DNA of 64,000 nt from Nageia nagi (lineage: Eukaryota > Pinophyta), in contig JBITNC010000001.1 of NCBI GenBank assembly GCA_050084985.1, positions 139,252,001 through 139,316,000 on the forward strand, written 5' to 3'. The notes below the pieces were generated by a model, which did not search any database, was not told the origin of the DNA, and saw nothing but the letters and a program-made list of their open reading frames with translations. Below are positions 35,291-44,788 of this stretch, one piece after another. Position numbers and translations under genes: made by a program. Position 1 is the first letter of the stretch; each line of letters opens with the position of its first letter.

Positions 35291-35798
35291 TATTGAATTA
35301 TGTATGACTTGTAATGCATTATTCATGGTTAAGAATGTAGCATAACCATTGTAATTTATACATTAAACAATATTACAAATTCTAAATTTAGCATAAGCAT
35401 TGCATGTATGATTTGTATATAGTTAATTATATATGTACAAAAAAGGGCTTTCATAAGTACGATCAATTATATAGGCATATACATAGTCAGATATTCACCA
35501 TTAACTATACATAGTCAAATATAAATTGTATCCCAAATATTATGGTCATAAGCACTTTGATGGCCAAAATATAGAAATTCAAATATATAATAACAATTAC
35601 AATTACAATGTCTTATTTAGGATTATACATGGATAATGGGATGGGAATGAAGCATATTTTTTTATTTTGTGAGAAGAATACCACAATTGGTTCATACATG
35701 AATGGATCTTTTTCATCTACAGTCTCTTTAACATCAAAATCCATATTGTTGTGGATGTGCTTATAAAATGTTTTATATATGTTCCTCCATGATTTCCA
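35291..35798. other. MULE interior, AT-rich
   Basis: Further scattered ATGATTTGTATTGAATTATG words to about 35420, then nothing recognisable up to the last exon-like frame of the accessory gene. Confidence 0.4.
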
Positions 35799-36759
35799 TT
35801 ACTCCTTATTATTCCCATGTAGTGGGATGGTTTCAAATATAAATGAGTGTTGTCCCTGATAATTATCTACCTCCATAAGCATTTTGTTGTGTAGAGACTT
35901 GTATTGGAGCATTTTGATGGATTTATAATTAATTCTCTTCATTTTGATCGATTCCTTAATGTCTCCACTATCCATTCCTAGGGCCACCTACCATAAAATA
36001 CAAAATCTATAAGTTACCACATCAAAAGTAAAATAAAGTACATTGAACGATAAATTAAAGTACCCAACATTGTACAAATTTGCATATTAGGAATATTCAA
36101 AAAAACAAAACTAAACAAAAATACATTACTCAATCTTACTATACATTTTTCATTTACATCAACAAAGACTTGTTGATTTATGTTGAAATCTATTATCCTA
36201 GTATATGTAGAAATGTTTTGATGTACAAAAAATGTCGTATGTTTGATTTTACACATAACATTTTGAAATGGCTTGGTCCTTTTTTGTTTTCCTTATTTTC
36301 TAGCAAGGTATAAGTCCTAAGTGGTGTTTTCCTTCCAAGAGAAACCTTGGAATTATACCAAGCATCTCTTTTGCCTTCATCACTTTTCACAATAGGAATT
36401 ATCTCAATGGTTGATCTAGATCTAGATCTAACAACTAGTGTCTTTCTGAATGATCCTTTATTATCTTTTGGTATGTTTTCTTCATCAATTCCTTACATGG
36501 GAGAAGGAATAAAATAATGTTGTTAGGTTGAGGTTACTAAATGACTAAGATAAGAGTAAAAAATAATTAAAATATTAATGCTAATACCCACCTATTTTCA
36601 TCACCCTCCACTTTTGTGAGAGTGAAGTCCACCGTCAAATTCTTTGTTAGGTTGATGTTATTTAATGCACCATATTTGAAGTCAATAACCTAGTCATGCA
36701 CACATTTTTTGTTAAAAATATAGAAAAGTAATATTTACAGCAATCCTTACTCTATTTTA

Positions 36760-37170
36760 CTAGAGTGTACTCATCCTCCCTTTTTTCCCTTTTTCATTCT
36801 TCCATACTTCTGTATGTTCATCAAACTTCATAACATATCCTTCTTTATAGTTCTCTTCCAATCTATGACCAAGAGTATAAAAGATGTAACATGTATGTTT
36901 CTCAACCTTAAAAAATAAAAAATGATCATCCCATGCACCAATGTAAATTCTAGGAGTTTCTAAAATGGAATTCAACATTTTTTCAATATTTTTATCCTTT
37001 AGTATTTTGAACTTTGACATCAAACCCTTTGGCTTAAGTAAGCCCATGTTAGAATACATAAAGTTAGTAGTCATGGAATATAAATTATCCTCAATAATGT
37101 AATCCAAATAAAAATGCCCATCTAGATAGTTATATATTTTAAGGATGGAATCTATTTTAGCCTGTTCCAT
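36760..37170 (-). CDS. Open segment of the accessory gene, NT-C2 C-terminal-like
   Basis: A 136-codon open frame, the best preserved part of the accessory gene. Residues 17-34 (LDGHFYLDYIIEDNLYSM) correspond to the F-P-D-K-H-F-D-L-x-x-V-L-x-A-K-I-R-P-L segment of plant NT-C2 proteins. The stretch around residue 95 (PRIYIGAWDDHFLFFKVE) and the following YIFYTLGHRLEENYKEGYV match their W-N-D-H-F-F-V-L-K-V and I-I-D-T-L-G-E-R-L blocks, with Asp replaced by Tyr. The ATG is probably internal: in-frame similarity (ALIQDGCEEWNRL) continues upstream, so this is an exon rather than a separate gene. Confidence 0.5.
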   Translation of the reverse strand: MEQAKIDSILKIYNYLDGHFYLDYIIEDNLYSMTTNFMYSNMGLLKPKGLMSKFKILKDKNIEKMLNSILETPRIYIGAWDDHFLFFKVEKHTCYIFYTLGHRLEENYKEGYVMKFDEHTEVWKNEKGKKGRMSTL

Positions 37171-37440
37171 TCTTCACATCCATCTTGTATCAGTGCATTG
37201 AGTTGTTTTTGACTAGGAAAAACACTAGGGTGTGCATGTTACCAACCTATGAGTAGTACACAATAAACTAAATAAGCAACCAACCCTCCACCAACTTGCT
37301 GGTATATCAAAGAAAAATAAATTTTAGATTTTAAAATAAGTTTCTCATTCAACTTCTCTAAACAAAAATCCTACCATGTGGCCATAACATCGTCACTACA
37401 TTGACCATGTTCTTCCTCTGCATGTAATTCCTCATTGTCC

Positions 37441-38077
37441 TATTTTTATGCATGAAAAATCATATTAGGATGCCCTTAAACTCAAATAAACCTATTGACT
37501 AAAATATGTATAATATTCTATTCATGTAGCAATTCAAGGCTATGTATAGGCTACCCTAATGAGCACATAATTAAGAATCAATAGCCTATAGTTCTATGGG
37601 AATCAAGTTTTTTGGTACATGGGGAAAGTATGATTTTTGACATGGATTTGAAGCACATGTGGAAGTATTATTTAAATTTGGTGACATCATGAATAATGCA
37701 ACATAATATTCCATGGTTTCAGTCCAACCTTGTTTAGGTTCAGTGTATGGGTTTTTCAAAAGAAGGCCCTAAATACTTGTAGGCAACCTTGTCAACATTC
37801 TTCAGGCATGTGCTAACAAATATAGGGGTTGTAGGAAAAGCTATGGAATTCATCAAAGAGTACTTTGATTGTAGGATATGCACATGGGTTTTCAAAAAAG
37901 GACCTATAGTATTGTATATGTATGCAAAAAATATGTACAAACATGAAAAATATTCCCTACAAATAGCATAAAGAATACATGCACTATGTCATTTTTGGCA
38001 TCCTATGTTGCCTATGTAATGGCCTGGGTCCACTTTGCATTATCTATGACATGCTTTTTTGGTAACCCTACCTCTTC
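37441..38077. other. Intron-like spacer in the accessory gene
   Basis: No coding match. A short direct repeat of GGGTTTTTCAAAAGAAGG and GGGTTTTCAAAAAAGGAC occurs at 37749 and 37887. Confidence 0.35.
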
Positions 38078-38549
38078 ATGACCTTCTCCTTCATTTATAT
38101 CCTAATTCTTGTCCATTCCTTTATTTGCATCCTCATTTTGCTCCATTCCTTTATGCATGTTATCGTGTATCATAAAGAAAATTATGTATTAATGAACATT
38201 AATTTTGAAATTTTTTCTTCAAATTTGATTAAATTGTGCTATCTATGGAATGAAGAATACCTATTGTGTGCCATTCATGGCATCTTATGTGGAATGTGTA
38301 ACGTTTTGGGTCCACGTTGTAGCATCTTCAATAGGTTATTCTTGGAATCCTGGCTCTTCATGACCTTCTCCTTCATTTACATCCTCCTTCTACTTCATTA
38401 CTTTATGCATGTTATCCTATATCATAAATAAAATTATGAAATGAAAACTTAATTAAAAAATATACTTGTTATGAAATGAACAGTAAACATTTGATATAAA
38501 ATTAGGAATGATTATACATGTTGGGGTTATAATAAGAGGTTGGCAATCA

Positions 38550-39286
38550 AGTTACGGTGATTTAGTTTCCAATAACATAAAGCCACGAATTCCAAAGTAG
38601 TAGCATCCACATTGGATATGGGTAGCATGTAATCACTAAAATTACATGATATCACCTCTATCAAAATATGCCCCTATCCGATAGTGCTACCATGGCATGT
38701 TTCAGTAGGATCATCATTGTGCACATTGCCAGACCCCACTATATTCCCAAGAGGGTCAAGGAGATGCACCTTTTGACTCTTTCTAATAGAAAATAATCCA
38801 TAATTTATGCATTATTGTGGTTGTGGACTAGCATTTTCTTGCATGGGACATGAAGTCAACAATTAATTAAAAAATATAATTATTATGAAATACAAATATC
38901 ATTAATTACATAAATGTTTGATATAAATTTAGGAATGATTATATCTATTAGGTTATAATAGATTGTTGGCACTGAGGTTGCACCAAGTTAATATCCCATA
39001 ACACAAAGCCCCAAAGAGATTATCCCAATGTCGTAGCATCCCTCTTGGGTATGGGTAGCTTGTAACCTATGAAATTAATTGTTGTCACCTCTACTAAAAT
39101 ATGTCCTTCACAAATAGTGCTACCATGGCATGTGCCTACAGGATCATCATTATGCATATTTCTAGACCCCACTATATTACTAAGAGGTTTGAGGAGATGC
39201 ACCTTTTGATCCTTTTTGGTAGCAAATGGATGAATATTGCCATGTCCTACCTTCTTGTCAAATAATGATGATTTGTAGGCCTTCAA
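38550..39286 (-). repeat. Tandemly duplicated DUF8039-like exon
   Basis: Copy 1 (about 38550-38800) and copy 2 (about 38950-39286), offset roughly 430 bp. They match in DNA (GTGCTACCATGGCATGT, GATGCACCTTTTGA) and in protein (PLGNIVGSGNVHNDDP against PLSNIVGSRNMHNDDP; CHGSTI in both). Confidence 0.7.
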
Positions 39287-39585
39287 CTGAATACAAAAAT
39301 ATAGAATTTAGTTAAAATTAAATTAGAAGAAAATGGAGTTACCTAAACATTCACCTCATGATCAAAATTAACCTCATCATGTACATTTAACTCATCATCA
39401 AAATTCACCTCATCATCAACACCTTGATCATTTTTTGTAGATTAAAAATCAATTACACATGAAGAATTTTCATAATTTGATGAATCCTTTTAATAATTTT
39501 TGTGATGTCAACAATGAACAATATTGTATATTTGTACAAATATATAATAGCATATTTTTTTGATTTTTTTTAAAATTCTTATTGA

Positions 39586-39590
39586 AATGT
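39586..39590 (+). repeat. Target site duplication AATGT, left copy
   Basis: AATGT here and at 45920-45924 flank the nested gypsy element, the expected 5-bp duplication. Confidence 0.75.
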
Positions 39591-39621
39591 TGATCCATAA
39601 TCCTTAAGAATTAAAATTTCA
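39591..39621 (-). repeat. LTR stub at the left edge
   Basis: TGATCCATAATCCTTAAGAA and 11 further bases are identical to the first 31 bases of LTR1 and LTR2, then the sequence jumps to the gag 5' region. Confidence 0.8.
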
Positions 39622-39919
39622 GTGGATTCACCTTCATTTTTCTTATTTTGTTATTCTTGGAAGTATTGAAATTGGAGTGACATATTTTGGAACATTGAAG
39701 TGAGATCAACAAGTTGCTTTTCTAAGTTAGAACCCCCTTCATTAGTCATGGTACTCTCTCTTTTCTTCCTTAGCAAAATACTTGAACCAATCTCATGATC
39801 TCCTTCTACAATTTCCTCTCCTCCTTTTTTACTTTGCAACATGGTATTCATGCAAAACAATTTCCAAACACCTAACAACAAAACTCACAAAATATAGGTT
39901 AATCCTAATTTAATCTCTT
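39622..39919 (-). pseudogene. Duplicated gag start of the nested gypsy element
   Basis: Repeats 44480-44772. On the minus strand it reads MTNEGGSNLEKQLVDLTSMF then QNMSLQFQYFQE, a short coiled-coil-like gag N-terminus, preceded by the untranslated leader. It is truncated after about 35 codons by the LTR stub junction. Confidence 0.65.
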
Positions 39920-39935
39920 GCTCTAATACCTATCA

Positions 39936-41490
39936 TGATCCATAATCCTTAAGAATTAAAATTTCACTTTAGCTCTCAACTTGGACTAGTCCGCACTTAA
40001 ATTTATTCAAGTGTTTGTAAGGAAAATTAGAGAGAATATTTGCAAAACCAAAGAAGAAATAGAACTCCAAGCACACAAAAGATAAGCAAAATTTACCTTG
40101 GTTCACCTAGTGTGGACTACTCCAACAATCTTAGCTCTCTTTTCAAAAAATGAGTTGAATTCAAATACAAAAAGGACCTCCATAATCTTCTAGCCTCTTC
40201 TCACATTCACACATAATATTTAGCTCTCAAATTCATCTCCACAATTGAACTAATCTCTCTAAAAAAATCCTCGTTTATAATAAATCCAAATTGTCCCTTT
40301 TTTATACAAAATTTGGGCTCAATTTTGGAGTATTTTACAACTAGGAAGAATTAGAAAAAAAATAATTCTAAGTACCCGTTTGGCTCCTCTATCTTCAGTT
40401 CAAATTTGGGCTCAAATGGTTGAGCCATATCTAAATAGGAGCCTCTAAAGATAAAAAATAATGCTCTTTGGTTTTATAGGTTTAAAAATAATAATAAACC
40501 CAATAATAGGATTTTAAACCAATTAAAAATAACATCACATCTTTAAAACATCCAAATACATACAAAAAATCACTTTAATAGGCAAATCCAATAATATGGT
40601 GCCACTTGGTAGCTTGCAATCTAGCCTCCAAAATGCCCCCATGCAATTTGGTCTCCAAACACCCCCATTTCATTAAAAACATTGCATACTTCAAAATGCA
40701 ATTTCTTATGGTGCCACTTGGTAGCTTGTAATTTGGCCTCTAAAATGCCCCCATGCAATTTGGTCTCCAAACACCCTCCATTTCATTAAAAACATTGGAC
40801 ACTTCAATTTTGGAGTATTTTACAACTAAGAAGAAAAATAAAAACACTATTTCTAGGTACCCATTTGGCTCCTCTATCTTCAATTCAAATTTGGTCTCAA
40901 ATGGTTGAGCCAATCTCTAAATAGGAGCCTTTGAAGACAAAAAATAACACTCTCTAGTTGTACAGGTTTAAAAATAATACTTAGCCCAATAATAGGATTT
41001 TAAACCAATTAAAAATAACATCACAACTTTAAAAAATCCAAATACATACAAAAAATCACTTTAATAGGCGGATACAATAATATGGTGCCACTTGGTAGCT
41101 TGCAATTTGGCCTTTAAAATGCCCCCATGCAATTTGGCCTCCAAACACCCCCCATTTCATTAAAAACATTGCATACTTCAAAATGCAATAACTTTTAATC
41201 ATGAAGTCAATTTCATGAACCATAAAAAGTGCTAGAAAGAGAAAAATGAGATCTACAACATGATGTAATAAAACAAATATGAATAGGACTTGAAAAATTA
41301 CTTTTTCCTTTTTTTGTGCCTCTTATAGTTTTTAATAAAAAAATACCCAAAATTAGAATCACATATCTCCCTCAAACTAAATCGGATTTTTGATTCAAAA
41401 GAAGTTTTGAAAAGCTAATGAAGAATAGAACATACTAAACATACTAAAAATGAAATTTATAAATATTAAAGAGATCCAAATTTTGGATCA
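39936..41490 (-). repeat. LTR1 of the nested gypsy element (1555 bp)
   Basis: TGATCC...GGATCA. About 420 bp longer than LTR2 because a segment of about 480 bp is present twice (about 40325-40610 plus spacer, and 40808-41110). Shared words include TTTGGAGTATTTTACAACTA and ATGGTGCCACTTGGTAGCTT. Confidence 0.8.
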
Positions 41491-41519
41491 TTACTACCCA
41501 TTGAGAGAGATCTTTTGAC

Positions 41520-42160
41520 CCCAAAAGTACTTAGGATGGTGGAATAAGGTGAGGGTAGAGTTCCCTCACTCGATCAACTGCATGCCACTTGGCCTTGTGT
41601 GGGTGTTGACCCTTTATATAATATGCCATACCTCATGTTCACCACTACAATATGACCTCTTCTTCTTTTCCAACATAGCATCCTTAGCTAAAACACTTAT
41701 GTATTTAGGGGCTGAATCCTCCATAGATGGAAACATGACATCTATATCTTTTGCAACTAAGGTTGGTTCATAAAATTTCAAATTATCCATATTAACAACA
41801 TAATAAATCTACATATAAGGTGGCAAGTCTAACCAAAATTCATTTTCACCAACTTGATCAATGATATTAAAAGGCCCATACCTTATTGGCTTCAACTTTT
41901 TCCCCTTACCATGTTGTCTTTCCTTGCTAAGATGAAGCCATACTTGATCCTCAACCTAAAATTTATGATCCACTCTATGATGATTACTCCTCTCCTTGTA
42001 GTTTTCTTGACTCTTCTCCAACTATTCTTTTACCTTCTTATGTATCACCTTGATCCTCTCAATGAAGTTCTTTGCTTGCTCCTCCTCACTATGAAGAACA
42101 CTATTTCCATTGCTAGATTAAACTAAAGCCAAATCAAAAGGTGACTATAGAAAATAACCA
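41520..42160 (-). pseudogene. Integrase C-terminal region of the nested gypsy element
   Basis: Frame-jumping minus-strand translation gives VDHKF, DQVWLHLSKE-like and KPIRYGPF-like segments. These correspond to the G-D-x-V-W-L-x-L and L-x-P-x-x-x-G-P-F motifs of gypsy integrase C-termini. No single frame stays open. Open frames on the plus strand here are antisense shadows. Confidence 0.5.
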
Positions 42161-42169
42161 AAACATGTA

Positions 42170-42880
42170 TCAAAAGGTGATTTGTAAGTAGAAGTGTATA
42201 GCTTGATTATATGCATGTTGTATATAGCTAAAATGTTCATCCCAAGTATTAGGATGCTTACCATAATAACCTCGTAAAAGGTATACCACTATCCTATTTA
42301 CTACTTTTATTTGACCATCTATATGTGGATGAAATGTTGTACTCCTCTTTAACTTAGTGTCCATCCTTTCCCACAAAGAAGTCCAAAATCTACTAAGAAA
42401 CTTGGAATCCCTATCAAAAATGATATAAGTAGGAAGATCAAAATGTACCCACACATAAGTAAAGAAAAGATTAGCAGCCTCTTGACCTGTCAATCTTTTT
42501 ACATGGAATTAGTTTGCACATTTTACTGAATCTATCCACAACCATATACAAATAATCATTTCCTATCTTAGAAATAGGTAAACCACTAACAAAATCCATA
42601 TAAATACTCTCCCATGATCTTGTAGGAAAAGACAATGGTATATAGAGACCCAACTTCTTATTTCTAGGTTTGCTAACACTAGATAACATACAACCTCTAA
42701 TATACTTGAATACATTTTCTTGCATTTTAGGAAAATAACAATACCTTCACAAATTAGCAAGAAATTTATCAATACCAAATGAAAAACTAATCCATCATGT
42801 ATTTGAAAATCAATATTTCCATTTTTCTTTGGATTTATAATAATAAGAGAACCACATGGTGATGTGTGTAGTCTAATGAC
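42170..42880 (-). pseudogene. Integrase of the nested gypsy element
   Basis: Three overlapping frames. RYCYFPKMQENVFKYIRGC (end of the zinc-binding part); then GLYIPLSFPTRSWESIYMDF and VSGLPISKIGNDYLYMVVDR (first catalytic Asp in MDF); then FDLPTYIIFDRDSKFLSRFW (second Asp) and TTFHPHIDGQIKVVNRIVVY. In intact integrases the last motif is T-D-G-Q-T-E-V-V-N-R with the catalytic Glu; here it is Lys. Two frameshifts separate the parts. Integrase would insert element DNA into the chromosome; this copy is dead on several counts. Confidence 0.75.
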
Positions 42881-43120
42881 TCCTTAATCTAGCAATTCCT
42901 TAATTAGTTTCTTAATTTTTTCATTTTCCATAAAAGAATATATATAAAAACCAATATTAGGAATTGTGACATTAAGATGTAAGTGAATCTCATGTTGTAT
43001 ATCTCTTTTAGGTGGAATCTCTTTAGGTATTTGAAATAAAACCTCAAATTCATAAATTACCTCTTTAACTTCATCTTTGTATTGTGGTTCACATTCATCA
43101 AGTGCCTTAATGATTTCCAC
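42841..43120 (-). pseudogene. Reverse transcriptase N-terminus, core deleted
   Basis: The frame 42884-43120 reads EFEVLFQIPKEIPPKRDIQH then EIHLHLNVTIPNIGFYIYSF and ends KKLIKELLD. It continues with GVIRLHTSPCGSLIIINPKK (with a stop), the standard entry into gypsy RT. Immediately afterwards the sequence is NIDFQIHDGLVFHL, which belongs to the linker before integrase. The RT palm with its YVDD box and RNase H are missing, an internal deletion of roughly 1.3-1.5 kb. Confidence 0.7.
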
Positions 43121-43728
43121 TTCATTTGAGAAATCAACATTGCAAGTGCAAACATTTTTCCTATATTAATATGTCTCTTTGATTTTCCTATAGTAATTAG
43201 AGAAATATTCTTTTCCTTATTTTGATGAGAACTAACGATATATTCAATTCTATCCTTAATGAGTCTATATTTATTTTCCTTTCTATAAAACAAAACATGC
43301 AAGCATAATCCCATAAATATTCAAAGGTACAACATCAAGTCAAATCTCATCAATGTTATTCCTGTTAATTCCAAATGTCAATTTGCATTGTCTAGTTACC
43401 TCTAACTTGGACTTTTTATGAACCCATCCTAATGGATAGGGGAGTTGATGTGGTTGAGTAGTGAGTGTAAGTGATCTGACATATTCCTTAGAAATTAAGT
43501 TAACTTATGAACCAAGATTGAACAATGTATCAATCCTTGTTTTCTTAGCTTGTACCTTAATGTGAAAAAGATCAATTTTCTTCGTTTCTTCATCTTTAAT
43601 AGATGAATTATGCAAGACATACATGCCATTTTCTCATCTACATCAGAACCATTGTCTACTTCTTTTTCAATAGTATTTGATTGTTTTTTTTGCTCTTTAA
43701 ATTTAGGGTATAATTTAGGATGCAATTT
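43121..43728 (-). pseudogene. Protease region of the nested gypsy element
   Basis: Includes the open frame 43495-43725 (HPKLYPKFKEQKKQ, then VDEKMACMSC). Frame-shifted traces of the protease (KKTRIDTLFNLGS, about 43505-43550) have Asn in place of the catalytic Asp of D-S-G-S. A frame at 43057-43314 belongs to the spacer before RT. Multiple frameshifts. Confidence 0.5.
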
Positions 43729-43956
43729 CTAACATTTAGCCTCTAAATGACCTTGTTGTTTACAATGAGTACATACATCTTTAGACTTTTCTTTTTGTGT
43801 AGTAGATGTGGTTTTCACTTTTCCCTTATTCTTTCCAAAATTATTAGGATTAGAAGCATTTTTCTTTTTATTTTCTTTAATAAATTTTCCTCTTTCTTCT
43901 AAATGTGTGGCTTGTACACAAACTTTATCCAAATTAGTTGGATCAAACATCAACAA
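43729..43956 (-). pseudogene. gag zinc knuckle of the nested gypsy element
   Basis: A 75-codon open part ending with CTHCKQQGHLEAKC, a complete C-x2-C-x4-H-x4-C knuckle that binds element RNA. It is preceded by a Lys-rich linker. The frame follows the capsid part at 44078 after a frameshift. Confidence 0.7.
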
Positions 43957-44077
43957 AGTATATTATAAATAGTTTTTTAAACCACCAATATACTTTAGAA
44001 GAGTATCTTGGGAATTAAGAGAAATACGTAACATAGTAGCCCTTTTTTTGAAACTTGGTTATGTATTCTTGCGCACT

Positions 44078-44602
44078 TTACCCTTTACCTTGATGGAATC
44101 TTTTCCATTCCATTACTTCTTTTTGATGGTATCCCAATGGATAAAATTGATCTCTAATCAATTGTACAAAATGAGTCCAAGAGGCAATACAATCATTAAG
44201 TGTTTCACTCTCACTTTTCATACAATTTTGCATACAACTTTCCCCCCAAATAAATGCATTCCCACTCATCTTAATGGTAGCTAATTGGATTTTATCCTCA
44301 TGTTTTACAATCTTTTGTATTCTACAATACACTTCAATTTGCTTAATCCAATGATATAATTTTTCAACATTCACTTCTCCATCAAAAGTAGGAAAATCAA
44401 AATTTACTTCAAGCTTCAAAGGAGAACTTTCAAAATAACTATTTGCATTTTCATCACCTAATCTTTTACCTTCACTAGATTCACCTTCATTTTTCTTATT
44501 TTGTTATTCTTGGAAGTATTGAAATTAGAGTGACATATTTTGGAACATTGAAGTGAGATCAGCAATTTGCTTTTCCAAGTTGGAACCTCCTTCATTAGGC
44601 AT
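44078..44602 (-). pseudogene. gag capsid of the nested gypsy element
   Basis: The probable start is ATG 44602 (MPNEGGSNLEKQ). After two stops comes the open stretch 44078-44419: LEVNFDFPTFDGEVNVEKLY then HWIKQIEVYCRI, and later SWTHFVQLIRDQFYPLG. This is the gypsy gag pattern F-P-x-F-D-G-x-x-x-x-x-W-x-x-x-x-E-x-Y. It lies directly downstream of the primer site. Confidence 0.7.
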
Positions 44603-44772
44603 GGTACTCTCTCTTTTCTTCCTTAGCCAAATCCTTGAACCAATCTCATGATCTCCTTATACAATTTCCTCTCCTCCTTTTTTACTTTGCAACATGGTAT
44701 TCATGCAAAATAATTTCCAAACTCCCAACAACAAAACTCATAAAATATAGGTTAATCCTAATTTAATCTCTT

Positions 44773-44784
44773 GCTCTGATACCT
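44773..44784 (-). other. Primer binding site of the nested gypsy element
   Basis: Minus strand AGGTATCAGAGC, 11 of 12 bases like the tRNA-Met site, four bases from LTR2. The copy beside LTR1 at 39920-39931 reads AGGTATTAGAGC. Confidence 0.7.
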
Positions 44785-44788
44785 ATCA

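Larger units (their letters stand above)
35799..39480 (-). pseudogene. MULE accessory gene: DUF8039-like repeats plus NT-C2-type C-terminal region
   Basis: Multi-exon minus-strand gene, read from 39480 down. Acidic repeats DDEVNFDDELNVHDEVNF (39352-39435). Two DUF8039-like segments: VHLLKPLSNIVGSRNMHNDD in 39020-39286 and KVHLLDPLGNIVGSGNVH in about 38560-38790. Acidic NEGEGHEE exons (38078-38412). QCSDDVMATW then DFCLEKLNEKL (37335-37440). SLIYQQVGGGLVAYLVYC (about 37235-37320). NALIQDGCEEWNRL followed by the 136-codon open part 36760-37170 with IYIGAWDDHFLFFKVEK and YIFYTLGHRLEENYKEGYVM. Smaller exons follow at 36600-36690, 36193-36475 and 35799-35990. The 36760-37300 part matches the C-terminal half of plant NT-C2 (EEIG1/EHBP1-type) proteins in order and spacing. 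DUF8039 is known to me from plant transposon proteins that also carry a Ulp1-type protease. Some stops occur, so the reading frame is at least partly broken. Molecular role unknown. Confidence 0.55.

Noticed and set aside
38078-38431. Plus-strand open frame with hydrophobic repeats
   Set aside because: Antisense of acidic exons (NEGEGHEE) of the accessory gene; hydrophobicity comes from reading GAA/GAG codons backwards.
41549-42126. Plus-strand open frames
   Set aside because: Antisense shadows of the gypsy integrase C-terminal region.
44048-44284. Plus-strand open frame
   Set aside because: Antisense of gypsy gag.
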